Positions 39,851 through 48,908 are shown, counted from the first letter of the stretch. The stretch is DNA of 64,000 nt from Altibacter lentus (GCF_000746845.1 NZ_KN050846.1:1504963-1568962); one strand, 5' to 3'. Numbers and translations: made by a program. Notes: a model not told the origin generated them from the sequence alone.

Positions 39851-40435
39851 TTAATTTTTTATTACAATGCCATCCAGAAAAACCGACACCAAATCTTTCT
39901 TTAACACATTGACGTCCAGCTTTCCTCGTTTTTGATACCAGAGGTAGAGCGTACGCAGAGTTGAGAGGATAGAGAACAATATCACTTCGGGGTGTCGTGG
40001 CTGGATCTCACCTACTTCTATACCTTCTTTGATGATCTTTCTAAAATTTTCCTCGTAATCTTCCCGCATTTGCACGAACGCTTCCACTTGTGAAACTTCC
40101 ATGTGCATCCAATCATTGTTGAGTGCTGCCAGGCCTTCGGAAGCATTTACCGTAATATCGATGTGCAGCTCTATAATCTCCTGTATTTTTTGTAACGGAC
40201 TATTCTGTCTCTCCAGCACTTCCCGCATTCCATTTGTAAACTCGTGGGCTACTTCCAAGATGAGGGTGGAAAGGATCTCTTGCTTTCCTGTGATGTGATT
40301 ATAGAGACTTGCAGCTTTGATCCCCATGGCCTGCGCAATGTCCCGCATAGAAACGGCACTATAGCCTTTCTCCTTAAACAGTTGTGAGGCTACAGCAATG
40401 ATCTCTTCTTTTCGGGTCTGTATTTTCATGGCCAT
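39851..40435 (-). CDS. TetR/AcrR-family regulator of the paa operon (PaaR-like)
   Basis: About 194 residues from ATG 40435; ATG 40429 (MKIQTRKEEI) is an equal alternative, and the TTG at 40447 was rejected. The N-terminal helix-turn-helix shows TRKEEIIAVASQLFKEKGYSAVSMRDIAQAMGIKAASLYNHITGKQEIL. The remainder is an all-helical ligand-binding domain of the type found in PaaR-like repressors. The gene precedes the paa structural genes, and its stop is 2 bases before the promoter's TTG. PaaR-type TetR regulators typically respond to phenylacetyl-CoA. Assignment to that role is from position and the operator dyad. Confidence 0.85.
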   Translation of the reverse strand: MAMKIQTRKEEIIAVASQLFKEKGYSAVSMRDIAQAMGIKAASLYNHITGKQEILSTLILEVAHEFTNGMREVLERQNSPLQKIQEIIELHIDITVNASEGLAALNNDWMHMEVSQVEAFVQMREDYEENFRKIIKEGIEVGEIQPRHPEVILFSILSTLRTLYLWYQKRGKLDVNVLKKDLVSVFLDGIVIKN

Positions 40436-40555
40436 GCAAGATAGCAATTATGTGAATAATTTGCGTTAGGGATTGCAGCAAACTACCCTGTAGTGCGTAA
40501 AGCCCGACCCGCTTTTTTGAATCTTCAAAACTGCGGGTAACGCCCAAAAAAATAC

Positions 40556-40563
40556 TATTTTTG
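40556..40563 (+). promoter_or_regulatory. TAnnTTTG box before phenylalanine hydroxylase
   Basis: Exact TATTTTTG 8 bases before the ATG at 40571. No TTG sits at normal spacing (the nearest is 36 bases upstream), so it is a partial promoter match. If used, the transcript has a very short leader. Confidence 0.4.
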
Positions 40564-40570
40564 AGAACGT

Positions 40571-42316
40571 ATGAACACAGTTGTAGAAACCAATGAGTTG
40601 CTGGACCGATTACCCCCGCATCTCAAGCAATATATCAAACCGCAAAATTACGAGCAGTACACCCCTATCAACCAGGCAGTGTGGCGTTATGTGATGCGTA
40701 AGAATGTAGATTACCTGCGTGCCGTGGCCCACGAGAGCTATGTAGGAGGCTTGAAAAGGACAGGTATTTCCATAGACGAGATCCCTTCCATGTACGGCAT
40801 GAACCGTATCTTGAAAGAAATAGGCTGGGCAGCGGTGGCGGTAGATGGATTTATACCCCCCAATGCTTTCATGGAATTCCAAGCGTATAAAGTACTTGTG
40901 ATCGCCAGTGATATACGACAACTTGAAAATATTGAATACACCCCTGCTCCCGATATTATTCATGAGGGGGCCGGTCATGCACCCATTATCGCCAGTCCCG
41001 ATTATGCAGAATACCTAAGGCGTTTTGGAGAGATAGGTGCCAAAGCGATCTCGAGTGCACACGATACCGATATGTATGATGCGGTACGGGAACTTTCTAT
41101 TTTGAAGGAAGCCGAAGGCATTTCGACAGAACGGATAGAAGCAGCAGAGCACAGGGTGTTACAGTTGCAGAATAAAAAGGTGACCCCTTCAGAAATCGCG
41201 CTCATTAGAAATCTACATTGGTGGACCGTTGAATACGGTCTCGTAGGAACCGTCGAAGCGCCCAAGATCTACGGTGCGGGTTTGCTTTCTTCTATTGGCG
41301 AAAGTGTTTGGTGTATGAAAGATGAAGTGAAAAAGATCCCTTATTCCATTGAAGCGGCCTATCAGGATTTTGATATAACCAAACCCCAACCGCAGTTGTA
41401 CGTAACTCCCGATTTTGCTTATCTGCAAGAAGTTTTGGAGGAGTTTGCCAACACCATGGCCGTTCGTAAGGGCGGTTGGCGGGGACTCAAGAAATTGATC
41501 GAGTCGAAACAATTGGGCACGATCGAACTGAGCACCGGGCTGCAGGTAAGCGGTCATTTTACACGTATGATACAAAATGAAGACAATGAGGTGGTCTACT
41601 TTGAAACCGAAGGCGAAACAGCATTGTCCTATCGTGAGAAGGAAGTTATTGGGCACGGTGTAAGCAGACACAGTAAAGGCTTCCGGTCGCCTTTGGGCAA
41701 ACTGAAAGGCATAAATCTTGCGATCGAAAATATGGGTCCCAGAGATCTTCAGGCCTATAATTTCTATGACGGAAAACCAATTTCGTTCGAATTTGAAAGC
41801 GGGATCACTGTAGAAGGTTTGAATGTTACGGGACTTCGAAACCTGCGAGGTGAACTAATGCTTATTCAATTTACAGATTGCACGGTGCGCTATAAAGAGG
41901 AAGTGTTGTTTCGGCCGGACATGGGAGATTTTGATATGGCCGTTGGAAAAGAGATCTTATCTGCCTTTGCCGGTGCCGCCGACTATCGCTCTTTCGATCT
42001 GGTGACCCACAATCCTTCCAGTGAGACCATTCGGGTAACACTTTCCGAAGAAGAAAAAATGCTGAATGATTATTACAAAGAGATTCGTGACATGCGCAGT
42101 AATGGGATGATAAAGTCGCGATGCATGGAGATTTTTGAAGCCTTGCAAAAGGATCATCCTTACGATTGGTTGTTGCCTCTGGAGCTGTACGAACGTACCA
42201 AAGCCGAAGCGGTGTTGCAGCATCTTATTCAGTTAAAAGAGCGCAGACCGAAAGTTTCTCATTTGATCGACGACGGATTACTTCTTATAGAGAAACAAAA
42301 CATAGGTATTAATTAA
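40571..42316 (+). CDS. Aromatic amino acid (phenylalanine) 4-hydroxylase, long form
   Basis: 581 residues. The biopterin-dependent catalytic core lies in about residues 30-300. Iron ligands are H131 and H136 in PDIIHEGAGHAP and E221 in WWTVEYGL. It hydroxylates phenylalanine to tyrosine using tetrahydropterin and O2. Proteobacterial PhhA is only about 262-300 residues. Here about 270 more residues follow the core, with SKQLGTIELSTGLQVSGHFTR and a beta-rich segment near EFESGITVEGLNVTGLRNLRGELMLIQF; by recollection the long form is usual in Bacteroidota. It is divergent from the paa regulator, which suggests a common theme of phenylalanine disposal. The rhodanese gene follows after 26 bases. 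Confidence 0.9.
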   Translation: MNTVVETNELLDRLPPHLKQYIKPQNYEQYTPINQAVWRYVMRKNVDYLRAVAHESYVGGLKRTGISIDEIPSMYGMNRILKEIGWAAVAVDGFIPPNAFMEFQAYKVLVIASDIRQLENIEYTPAPDIIHEGAGHAPIIASPDYAEYLRRFGEIGAKAISSAHDTDMYDAVRELSILKEAEGISTERIEAAEHRVLQLQNKKVTPSEIALIRNLHWWTVEYGLVGTVEAPKIYGAGLLSSIGESVWCMKDEVKKIPYSIEAAYQDFDITKPQPQLYVTPDFAYLQEVLEEFANTMAVRKGGWRGLKKLIESKQLGTIELSTGLQVSGHFTRMIQNEDNEVVYFETEGETALSYREKEVIGHGVSRHSKGFRSPLGKLKGINLAIENMGPRDLQAYNFYDGKPISFEFESGITVEGLNVTGLRNLRGELMLIQFTDCTVRYKEEVLFRPDMGDFDMAVGKEILSAFAGAADYRSFDLVTHNPSSETIRVTLSEEEKMLNDYYKEIRDMRSNGMIKSRCMEIFEALQKDHPYDWLLPLELYERTKAEAVLQHLIQLKERRPKVSHLIDDGLLLIEKQNIGIN

Positions 42317-42342
42317 TATCATTCCTGTTTGGAAAACTTATT

Positions 42343-42648
42343 ATGGGACTATTAGATTTTATATTCGGAAATAAAGCAAAAAAAATTGAAGACTTCGTCG
42401 CTCGCGATGCGGTGATCGTAGATGTGCGGTCAAGAGGAGAATACGCCGGCGGGGCCATTCCCGGCTCAAAGAACATTCCGTTGCCGGTGATTTCCGGCAA
42501 GCTCTCCGAAATAAAGAAATGGAATAAACCCGTTATTTTATGTTGCGCAAGTGGCATGCGAAGCGGTAGTGCCACGGCCATCTTAAAAAGCAACGGTATC
42601 GAGGCCATGAACGGCGGGGGCTGGCACAGTTTAAGCAAGAAGTTGTAA
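42343..42648 (+). CDS. Single-domain rhodanese-like protein
   Basis: 101 residues. A rhodanese domain with DAVIVDVRSRGEYAGGAIPGSKNIPL and the active-site Cys in LCCASGMRSGSA. It probably transfers sulphane sulphur in the cytoplasm. The N-terminus MGLLDFIFGNKAKK is short and no signal peptide is obvious. It starts 26 bases after the phenylalanine hydroxylase stop and may share its transcript. Substrate unknown. Confidence 0.9.
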   Translation: MGLLDFIFGNKAKKIEDFVARDAVIVDVRSRGEYAGGAIPGSKNIPLPVISGKLSEIKKWNKPVILCCASGMRSGSATAILKSNGIEAMNGGGWHSLSKKL

Positions 42649-42747
42649 GGTCCCGATCCGTTTCAAGTTAGAACACAGGTTTTAATTGTCTGGCGGATAA
42701 TCTAGAGAGAAAATACCCCGGCTTGTAAAGTTAAAGTGGTTGCAATA

Positions 42748-43362
42748 TTAATAATCTATCTGTTGCAAATCGGCTTCTGAAGAGATCACCTGTTCCTTGT
42801 ACTGAAGCGTCCAGCCCATCGAGTTGGTAAGGATATAGATCTTTTGAAGCTCAGAAATCAAGCGGTTTTGGGCATTTGTGACCAATTCTGACGCCTCTAT
42901 CTTTTTGCGAAGCGATACCTCTATCTTGTCTTTGATCTTGTTGTAATCGGATGCTTCAAACTGATTGAAATAATCTTGTTGTACATCATAATACTGGATG
43001 TTAGGATTGATGGACAATTCAGGCTCCGGGATGTGTGTAATGGTCACCGTCTTGTTTGCCTCATCGATCTGTGTCTTTACGGCACTTAGATCGTACGCAA
43101 TGGTAGCTTTTGCATTCACTACGACCAGCGCTTTCTTTCGCGCTGAAAGTACATCGATGTAAAATTTCTTCCAATCTTCGTAGGTGAATACTTGGGCGTA
43201 GTTTCCTTCGGTCACTATGAGTTTCCCAACATTTTGCAGCTGTTTCTGGATAAGTGCCGTATTTGCTTCCAGTTGCTCACGATTTTCCTTTTGATATTCA
43301 CAATACCGCAGCCCAAACACAATAAGCAAGGCCAGTACTATTCCTAGGAGGATATTTCGCAT
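42748..43362 (-). CDS. DUF4230 membrane-anchored protein
   Basis: 204 residues. One N-terminal membrane segment (NILLGIVLALLIVFGLRYC) is followed by a periplasmic or cytoplasmic domain of DUF4230: GKLIVTEGNYAQVFTYED, KALVVVNAKATIAYDLSAVKT and a coiled-coil-like C-terminus (KIEASELVTNAQNRLISELQKI). The family is conserved and uncharacterised; I cannot assign a function. It lies 31 bases after the outer-membrane barrel gene on the same strand, so it may be part of that transcript. Confidence 0.87.
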   Translation of the reverse strand: MRNILLGIVLALLIVFGLRYCEYQKENREQLEANTALIQKQLQNVGKLIVTEGNYAQVFTYEDWKKFYIDVLSARKKALVVVNAKATIAYDLSAVKTQIDEANKTVTITHIPEPELSINPNIQYYDVQQDYFNQFEASDYNKIKDKIEVSLRKKIEASELVTNAQNRLISELQKIYILTNSMGWTLQYKEQVISSEADLQQIDY

Positions 43363-43393
43363 TGTTACAGGTTTTTCAGAAAGATACTAAAAA

Positions 43394-46135
43394 CTACAAT
43401 TCGTATCTCACGATGAACATTAAAATACGGGGGAGCACAAAATACTGACTCGTGGTATTGAAATCTTCATTAAAACTATCGTTGTTAATAAAACCGGTGT
43501 CCAGCAGGTTGGTTGCCTGCAATTGGAATTCCCAGCTGCTTTCCCCTTTTTGGTAATATAGGTCGGCATTAATGAAGGAATACGTATTTTCTACCGTATT
43601 GGCGTCGTTGGTATAATTATAGTAATCCCACTCTGCACTCAACGTAAAATCTTTCAAGAACGTTATATCGGCATTCATGTACGGTCTTTGCGTAAGGAAT
43701 GTTTGCTGCAAGCCACCGTTATCATAATCGTTCAATGTGAGACGGTACCCGACTTCAAAGTTGGGCCATTCCCGGAAATTAGAACGCACACTCGCACGAT
43801 AATTCTGTGTGAAGCTTTCACTCTCCCGCACCTGGTCGTTTACCAGATTGTTCGACCGACTTAAAGAGGCATTTGCCGTGAGATTGAACTGCAACTTCTT
43901 TACTCTTTTACTGAAACGGCCTACGGCCGAAAAAGTTTCGTCGGGAAAGTTGCTGTCAATATTGAACGGGCTGCTCACTTGGTTGATCGCAATGATCTCT
44001 GAATTACTTTTAAAGCCGTTGATACGTCTTGAATAATTTAAAGATCCGCTAATATTGGTATAATTGAAAAGGTTGAAACTAAAGTATGTTAGATTGTAAT
44101 TGTGTGACAACGCGTTCTCCAGGAACCGATTTCCTCGAAACAATCGGTTGTAATTATTGAATACATACGCCTGGGCATAATCATTCACATCGGTGTATTG
44201 CGCATTGATGCTGTAGTTGAAGCGAAGGCTTTCACTTTTCTTTAATTCCAGGATGATGTTCATGTCCGGCAGGAGCGTCCAGTCATTTTGAGTGATCGTA
44301 CTTCCTAATTGTTCGTTCTTTACATTGTAATTATGTAGGGTAAGACCGGGTGTAAAGATGAATTTTCCGGTCTTTACTTTATAGTGCAATCCCAAAAATG
44401 CATCGGTAAAACCAAAGACCACATCGTTGTTGAAATCGGTTGCAGCAAATGGATTCACAGCACTGTTATCCAAAATCTGAAAGATCCCTGATTTGAATTT
44501 TTGATTACTTAAAGTACTTCCCAGCGTCACGTTCAGGTTACTGGTATTGGTCAGTACATAGTAATAATCCACCTTCGCGTCCAGCTTACTGGTCACTACA
44601 TTTCGAGTCTGATTGATATTGTATCGGTCAGCCGGCTGCAGAGGATCAAAGGTCTCGTTGGTTGGATCGGCGGGATCGAACATGGTAAAGATCCCGCGAA
44701 AGGGAATGGAATCCTGCACAGCACGATAGAACGGATCCTCATCTTGATACAGGTGTTGTACCTGCCCCGCAAAAATATTCTTCTCGTCCAGCGTATAATA
44801 GATATTGGCATTTTGGTTCACCGAAACGGGTTGATTCTCTTTTGCTTCGGAAATGTTATTGACACGACCCATGACCGTGGAAAGTGTAGTATCATCTTCC
44901 GTTTGCTTTGAAGTTTTCAGCAAGGCATCGTAGTCCATTTGAAAGTTCGTGTTGGGTTTATACACTCCGCTTAGTTTCAACATCGCCAATTTACTCTGTT
45001 GATCGCTCACGGCATTGGTATTCTCTGTGGCTCCGGAAGCGATGTACTGGCGTATGGAATTGTTCACGATATTCGTACTATTGTCTGAAAGTATGGCGAA
45101 CCCACTAAGATCCAGTGTTTTTGTAGCGGCCCAGCTAAAATTACCTGCCAAAAATTTAGTCTCTATGGCATTGGCGCGATCGTTCTGTGCAACAGCAAAG
45201 CCTAGGTCACTTTCACTGATCTCGAAATTCGTGCCTCCACCGCGATTGAAATTTCTAAACCCGCCCGTAAAATTGAAATAATCCCTAAAAGTAAAAGGCA
45301 CTTCGCCAATATTATTAAAGTCGGTAATAAAATTAAGGCTGTATTTCGGACTGTAATAAAAGAGCTTCGGATGGACCAGATATCCCGTTTCATCCTCTCC
45401 CGCGATGCCTCCTCCTGCGGCCACTTCTCCAAACCAGAAATTCTTTTTTCCTTCCTTCAGCTTAATATTGATAGCAACATTATCCTGATCATTCCCCAAG
45501 CCTCGCATTTGATCTACTTCGTTATAATTGCGGAGCACTTCCACCTTATCCACAGCATCTGCCGGAATATTTTTAGTGGCTAGTTTGGAGTCACCGTCAA
45601 AAAAATCCTTTCCTTCCACCATGACCTTGGTCACGGCCTTCCCTTCTACTTCTATCTCGCCCTGGTCGTTCACTTCCACCCCCGGTAATTTCTTCATCAC
45701 ATCACCAAGTTTTCGCTCTTCACCGGTTGTGAACGAATCGGCGTTGTAGACAATGGTATCTCCTTTAACAACAACCGGCATTTCGTAGACGATCTCAACT
45801 CCGTCCAGTTCATCGGCTATGGGATTTAGAACAATATCCTGCTGAATGGTTTCTGAATTTTCCGGCACAGAGATCTCGTATTCTTTCGTCTGATACCCTA
45901 AGAAGCTCGCGCGCAGCACATACGTATTGTTGGCCGGCAGATCTAATTGATAGCGTCCTTCGTAATTGGTAATGGCATAAGATTCAATATCGCCGCTCTC
46001 CTTGACCGAAGCGATCACATTGGCGAATTCCAGTGGTTCTCCAATACTGTCTTTAATAAACCCACGCACCTTTACAGTTTGTGCCGAAAGCGATACGGAA
46101 AAAAGGAGCAGCAGTGCTCCGAAGAGGATTCTCAT
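43394..46135 (-). CDS. Outer-membrane beta-barrel protein with carboxypeptidase-like regulatory domain
   Basis: 913 residues. A signal peptide ends SLSAQ. A CarboxypepD-type regulatory domain (about 22-105: VRGFIKDSIGEPLEFANVIAS...GRYQLDLPANNTYVLRASFLGYQ) is followed by a plug-like region (GEERKLGDVMKKLPGVEVND...VEGKDFFDGDSKLA) and a long beta-barrel ending ...ILMFIVRYEL with a terminal aromatic/hydrophobic pattern. This is the TonB-dependent-receptor-like 'outer membrane beta-barrel' family common in Bacteroidota. No TonB box was sought in detail. The adjacent upstream gene on the same strand encodes a GLPGLI protein, a frequent partner. The transported substrate is unknown. Confidence 0.88.
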   Translation of the reverse strand: MRILFGALLLLFSVSLSAQTVKVRGFIKDSIGEPLEFANVIASVKESGDIESYAITNYEGRYQLDLPANNTYVLRASFLGYQTKEYEISVPENSETIQQDIVLNPIADELDGVEIVYEMPVVVKGDTIVYNADSFTTGEERKLGDVMKKLPGVEVNDQGEIEVEGKAVTKVMVEGKDFFDGDSKLATKNIPADAVDKVEVLRNYNEVDQMRGLGNDQDNVAINIKLKEGKKNFWFGEVAAGGGIAGEDETGYLVHPKLFYYSPKYSLNFITDFNNIGEVPFTFRDYFNFTGGFRNFNRGGGTNFEISESDLGFAVAQNDRANAIETKFLAGNFSWAATKTLDLSGFAILSDNSTNIVNNSIRQYIASGATENTNAVSDQQSKLAMLKLSGVYKPNTNFQMDYDALLKTSKQTEDDTTLSTVMGRVNNISEAKENQPVSVNQNANIYYTLDEKNIFAGQVQHLYQDEDPFYRAVQDSIPFRGIFTMFDPADPTNETFDPLQPADRYNINQTRNVVTSKLDAKVDYYYVLTNTSNLNVTLGSTLSNQKFKSGIFQILDNSAVNPFAATDFNNDVVFGFTDAFLGLHYKVKTGKFIFTPGLTLHNYNVKNEQLGSTITQNDWTLLPDMNIILELKKSESLRFNYSINAQYTDVNDYAQAYVFNNYNRLFRGNRFLENALSHNYNLTYFSFNLFNYTNISGSLNYSRRINGFKSNSEIIAINQVSSPFNIDSNFPDETFSAVGRFSKRVKKLQFNLTANASLSRSNNLVNDQVRESESFTQNYRASVRSNFREWPNFEVGYRLTLNDYDNGGLQQTFLTQRPYMNADITFLKDFTLSAEWDYYNYTNDANTVENTYSFINADLYYQKGESSWEFQLQATNLLDTGFINNDSFNEDFNTTSQYFVLPRILMFIVRYEL

Positions 46136-46190
46136 AATTAGTTGGTGTAATGTTTTTTCATTGGGCTACTTGCTGAAACCTTAACCGCAA

Positions 46191-47084
46191 TCACTGTCCG
46201 CCAAAACGCATCCCGCCGCCTCGTCTTCCACCACCGCGGAAATTCTCCCGCATTTCATCGGTCTTTTCTTTTACGATCTGGTTGAATTCCGCACGTGTTA
46301 CTTCCTTTCCTTTGGTAAGTGGCTGGATGGTTTCGGCCGCTTTCGGATTCATAACGATCTTTGAACACAGCAATGTGGTTCTGTAGACATTCAATTCTAA
46401 GATGAGACCGGGTAATCCTGCGTACTCGGCCGGACCGTTTCCTATGGGGATCTGTGGTGTGAACCATGCCGTAATGATCACTTCTTTAGGGATCTCTATC
46501 TGTTCCCAGGGATCCTCATTCTCGGTCTTTGTAGTATCCTGCGTCTCTGCGCCTTCCTTTTTCTCAGTAGCCCCACGGTCCCTGTTCCTGGGACGCGCCA
46601 TACTCACATCATTAGGATCGATCTTTTTAACAGCAGTTGCTTTGAACGCAATGTATTGACCTATTTGTTTCGATTCTTTCTCGATATTCCAATCGAGCGT
46701 AGTAAGTGAATCGGTGATAAGAAACTGCTTTCCGAAGAACTCCCGCTCCTCTAACAAGATGTTCTTCTCGATGTTTTTATATTGAGGGCCTGCAGAGAAA
46801 CTGCTCATCATCATACCAAAACCTGCATTACCAGCACCGGCTTCCAGTTTTTCCTCTTCTTTGTAGATGGATTCGTTATTACTGAAGGTAAGTATGTAGG
46901 TCTTTTCCAACATACTACGCATGCGCTCGGCGATCTGTTTTTTTATATCCTCACTCATCTCACGACCCCCAAAATTGTCCATGTCTATAGTGGTTTTAGA
47001 TTCGTAATAAGCTTGACCACTAATATTTTGAGCGAATGTGGTAAGGGAGCAGCAACCAAGTGCCAGAAGAGCAAGAAATTTCAT
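46191..47084 (-). CDS. GLPGLI family protein (first of two)
   Basis: 297 residues. Signal peptide ending TTFAQ, then a beta-rich exported domain. The family motif is present as EYAGLPGLILELN near residue 225. A run of charged residues (RNRDRGATEKKEGAETQDTTKTEN) and a terminal Arg/Gly-rich stretch (RENFRGGGRRGGGMRFGG) flank it. GLPGLI proteins are periplasmic or surface proteins often encoded next to an outer-membrane barrel, as here, and their role is not established. The gap to the barrel gene is 55 bases. The gene before it, at 47186, encodes a second GLPGLI protein. Confidence 0.88.
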   Translation of the reverse strand: MKFLALLALGCCSLTTFAQNISGQAYYESKTTIDMDNFGGREMSEDIKKQIAERMRSMLEKTYILTFSNNESIYKEEEKLEAGAGNAGFGMMMSSFSAGPQYKNIEKNILLEEREFFGKQFLITDSLTTLDWNIEKESKQIGQYIAFKATAVKKIDPNDVSMARPRNRDRGATEKKEGAETQDTTKTENEDPWEQIEIPKEVIITAWFTPQIPIGNGPAEYAGLPGLILELNVYRTTLLCSKIVMNPKAAETIQPLTKGKEVTRAEFNQIVKEKTDEMRENFRGGGRRGGGMRFGGQ

Positions 47085-47185
47085 AGATTACATATTAGGA
47101 TATACTGTTAGGTACCAAAGTACACATTTTGTTACACTATCCTTCGACTATTATTCCGTTCGAAAGTTTAATCATCAACATTGGT

Positions 47186-48007
47186 CTAACCGCCAATACG
47201 TATTTGAACATTCTTGCCTTTTTCGCGACGACCACTGCTCTGGAACTGTTCCATCATTTCTTTGGATTTCTTATCTCGAATTACATCGTATTCTGCCTGA
47301 CTCACTTCCTTCCCAGCTTTTGGACGCTCGATATCCATTCCCTTCTCGGGGTTCATGACGATCCTCGAACAAAGAATGGTAAGGTCGCCGTCGTTCACTT
47401 CCAGAATAAGACCCGGCAGCCCCCAGTAATTGTCCGGACCGTGCAGCACCGGAATATCCAAGGTATACCATGCCGTCGTGATTTGGTTCTTTTTCACCTC
47501 CACCAGACTGTCAGTAGCACTATCGAAGATCTGCTCGGTCACTTCTCGCGAACTTATTGCCTTAAAACAGGTGTATTCCCCTATGTTCTTGGTCTCTTTT
47601 TGCAATTCCCATTGTGGCTTTTGTAGCGTATCTCTTATTAAAAAGGGCTTATCCATGATCTCTGTTGCATTGAGATACAGGTTTTCGGAAATATTTCGAT
47701 ACAGAACGTCCGTATTTCCCCGCACAACAATATTAATTCCTCCCGTTGAAGCTGCTTGGGGCTTCTCAAGACTTTCAACTTCTTTATAAAGTGATTCATT
47801 GGCTGTAAAAGTAAGAGTATACTCTTTTTGAAATTGTTTTCTCAACTGCGCTGCCAGTTGCTCCTTCACAGCATCTGAAGCATCATCGCTCATCTTTAGA
47901 TCGACTTTTCTATCTGTCTTATAGGTTGCGATCCCATTGAACTCTTGGGCCGCGGACCCGAAAGATAAAATCATAAAAAAAATGAATAAAAAGTGTTTTA
48001 GTAGCAT
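47186..48007 (-). CDS. GLPGLI family protein (second)
   Basis: 273 residues with a signal peptide ending GSAAQ, a related beta-rich domain, and the motif NYWGLPGLILEVNDGD near residue 217. It shares the general layout with its neighbour (FNGIATYKTDRKVD start, EYDVIRDKKSKEMMEQF end), so the two are probably duplicates. A divergent promoter region with an 11-base inverted repeat lies just upstream at 48054-48096. Function unknown. Confidence 0.87.
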   Translation of the reverse strand: MLLKHFLFIFFMILSFGSAAQEFNGIATYKTDRKVDLKMSDDASDAVKEQLAAQLRKQFQKEYTLTFTANESLYKEVESLEKPQAASTGGINIVVRGNTDVLYRNISENLYLNATEIMDKPFLIRDTLQKPQWELQKETKNIGEYTCFKAISSREVTEQIFDSATDSLVEVKKNQITTAWYTLDIPVLHGPDNYWGLPGLILEVNDGDLTILCSRIVMNPEKGMDIERPKAGKEVSQAEYDVIRDKKSKEMMEQFQSSGRREKGKNVQIRIGG

Positions 48008-48053
48008 GGTTATATAATGTTTTTAAAAAGACGATCGATTTTTTTCAACGTTG

Positions 48054-48096
48054 CAAGGTACAAACTTACTATTATAGCGGTTCATTTTGTACCTTG
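48054..48096. promoter_or_regulatory. Divergent promoter region built on an 11-base inverted repeat
   Basis: CAAGGTACAAA (48054-48064) and TTTGTACCTTG (48086-48096) are exact reverse complements 21 bases apart. On the minus strand the arm holds an exact TAAGTTTG box followed by TACC. On the plus strand the equivalent is TCATTTTG, one mismatch. Both flanking genes could start from it, the plus-strand one with almost no leader before ATG 48106. Confidence 0.55.
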
Positions 48097-48105
48097 GGGT
48101 TTCCT

Positions 48106-48903
48106 ATGAAAATGTTCGTTTTTCTGTTTTTTATTTCCCTGCCCTGTGTTTTTGGTCAAGAACTAAAACCGGTGGCCACAATCCCATTACAAGCAGACCG
48201 ATTTGTTGGATTTGACGGCTACAAGCAACTGTATTTCATTAAAGACAACATTCTTCATAAGCAAGGTTCGGAGGGAGTATATGTATTTAGTGATTTCCAG
48301 TTGGGGAAAATAAGTTCGGTGGATATTATCAACCCGTTGAAGGTCGTGATCTTTTACGAAACTGTGAATACCGTGGTCTTTGTTGATAACAGGCTTAATG
48401 AGATAGAACGCATCAACTTTAACAACCTGCCTCAGTTTGTAACCATAAGTACAGCGACCAACGCAGGAAATAACCGTCTTTGGATTTTTAATGTAGATAC
48501 TCAACAACTCGAGCTGTATGATTATAGAAGTAGCAGAAAGACAATCGTTTCCCAGCCTTTTTCGGGTAAATTATTGTCACAGGCTAGTAATTTCAACTAT
48601 TGTTTTATGTTGACCGAGCGCAAGCTGCGGGCTTTCAATGTCTATGGAAGCATTCTTTCTGAAATGGAAGCTATGGACTTCGACAAGATCATTCAGCAGA
48701 ACGAAAATGTGTTGGCCTTAAAAGACAATGCGTTGTATATGGTACAAATGCTTCCCGGGGAAAATTCAGAAAAAACCATTCATCCCATAAAAATCACACT
48801 GCCCGAAAACCCTATAAAAGACTTGCAGCTTAGTCAAGATTTACTGTATATTTATGACGGAATTAATATTCTCACTTTTTCACTAACACCACCAAAGCAG
48901 TAA
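48106..48903 (+). CDS. Hypothetical exported beta-rich protein
   Basis: 265 residues from ATG 48106 (MKMFVFLFFISLPCVFGQ, a signal peptide); a TTG at 48094 was rejected. The mature part has beta-propeller-like strands such as FDGYKQLYFIKDNILHKQ, VVFVDNRLNEIERINFNNLPQ, RLWIFNVDTQQLELYDYRS and VLALKDNALYMV. No named family can be assigned with confidence. The gene is followed by the deoxynucleoside kinase gene after 5 bases, so they are surely co-transcribed. It may be a PQQ/WD-like single-propeller protein of unknown function. Confidence 0.65.
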   Translation: MKMFVFLFFISLPCVFGQELKPVATIPLQADRFVGFDGYKQLYFIKDNILHKQGSEGVYVFSDFQLGKISSVDIINPLKVVIFYETVNTVVFVDNRLNEIERINFNNLPQFVTISTATNAGNNRLWIFNVDTQQLELYDYRSSRKTIVSQPFSGKLLSQASNFNYCFMLTERKLRAFNVYGSILSEMEAMDFDKIIQQNENVLALKDNALYMVQMLPGENSEKTIHPIKITLPENPIKDLQLSQDLLYIYDGINILTFSLTPPKQ

Positions 48904-48908
48904 GATTT

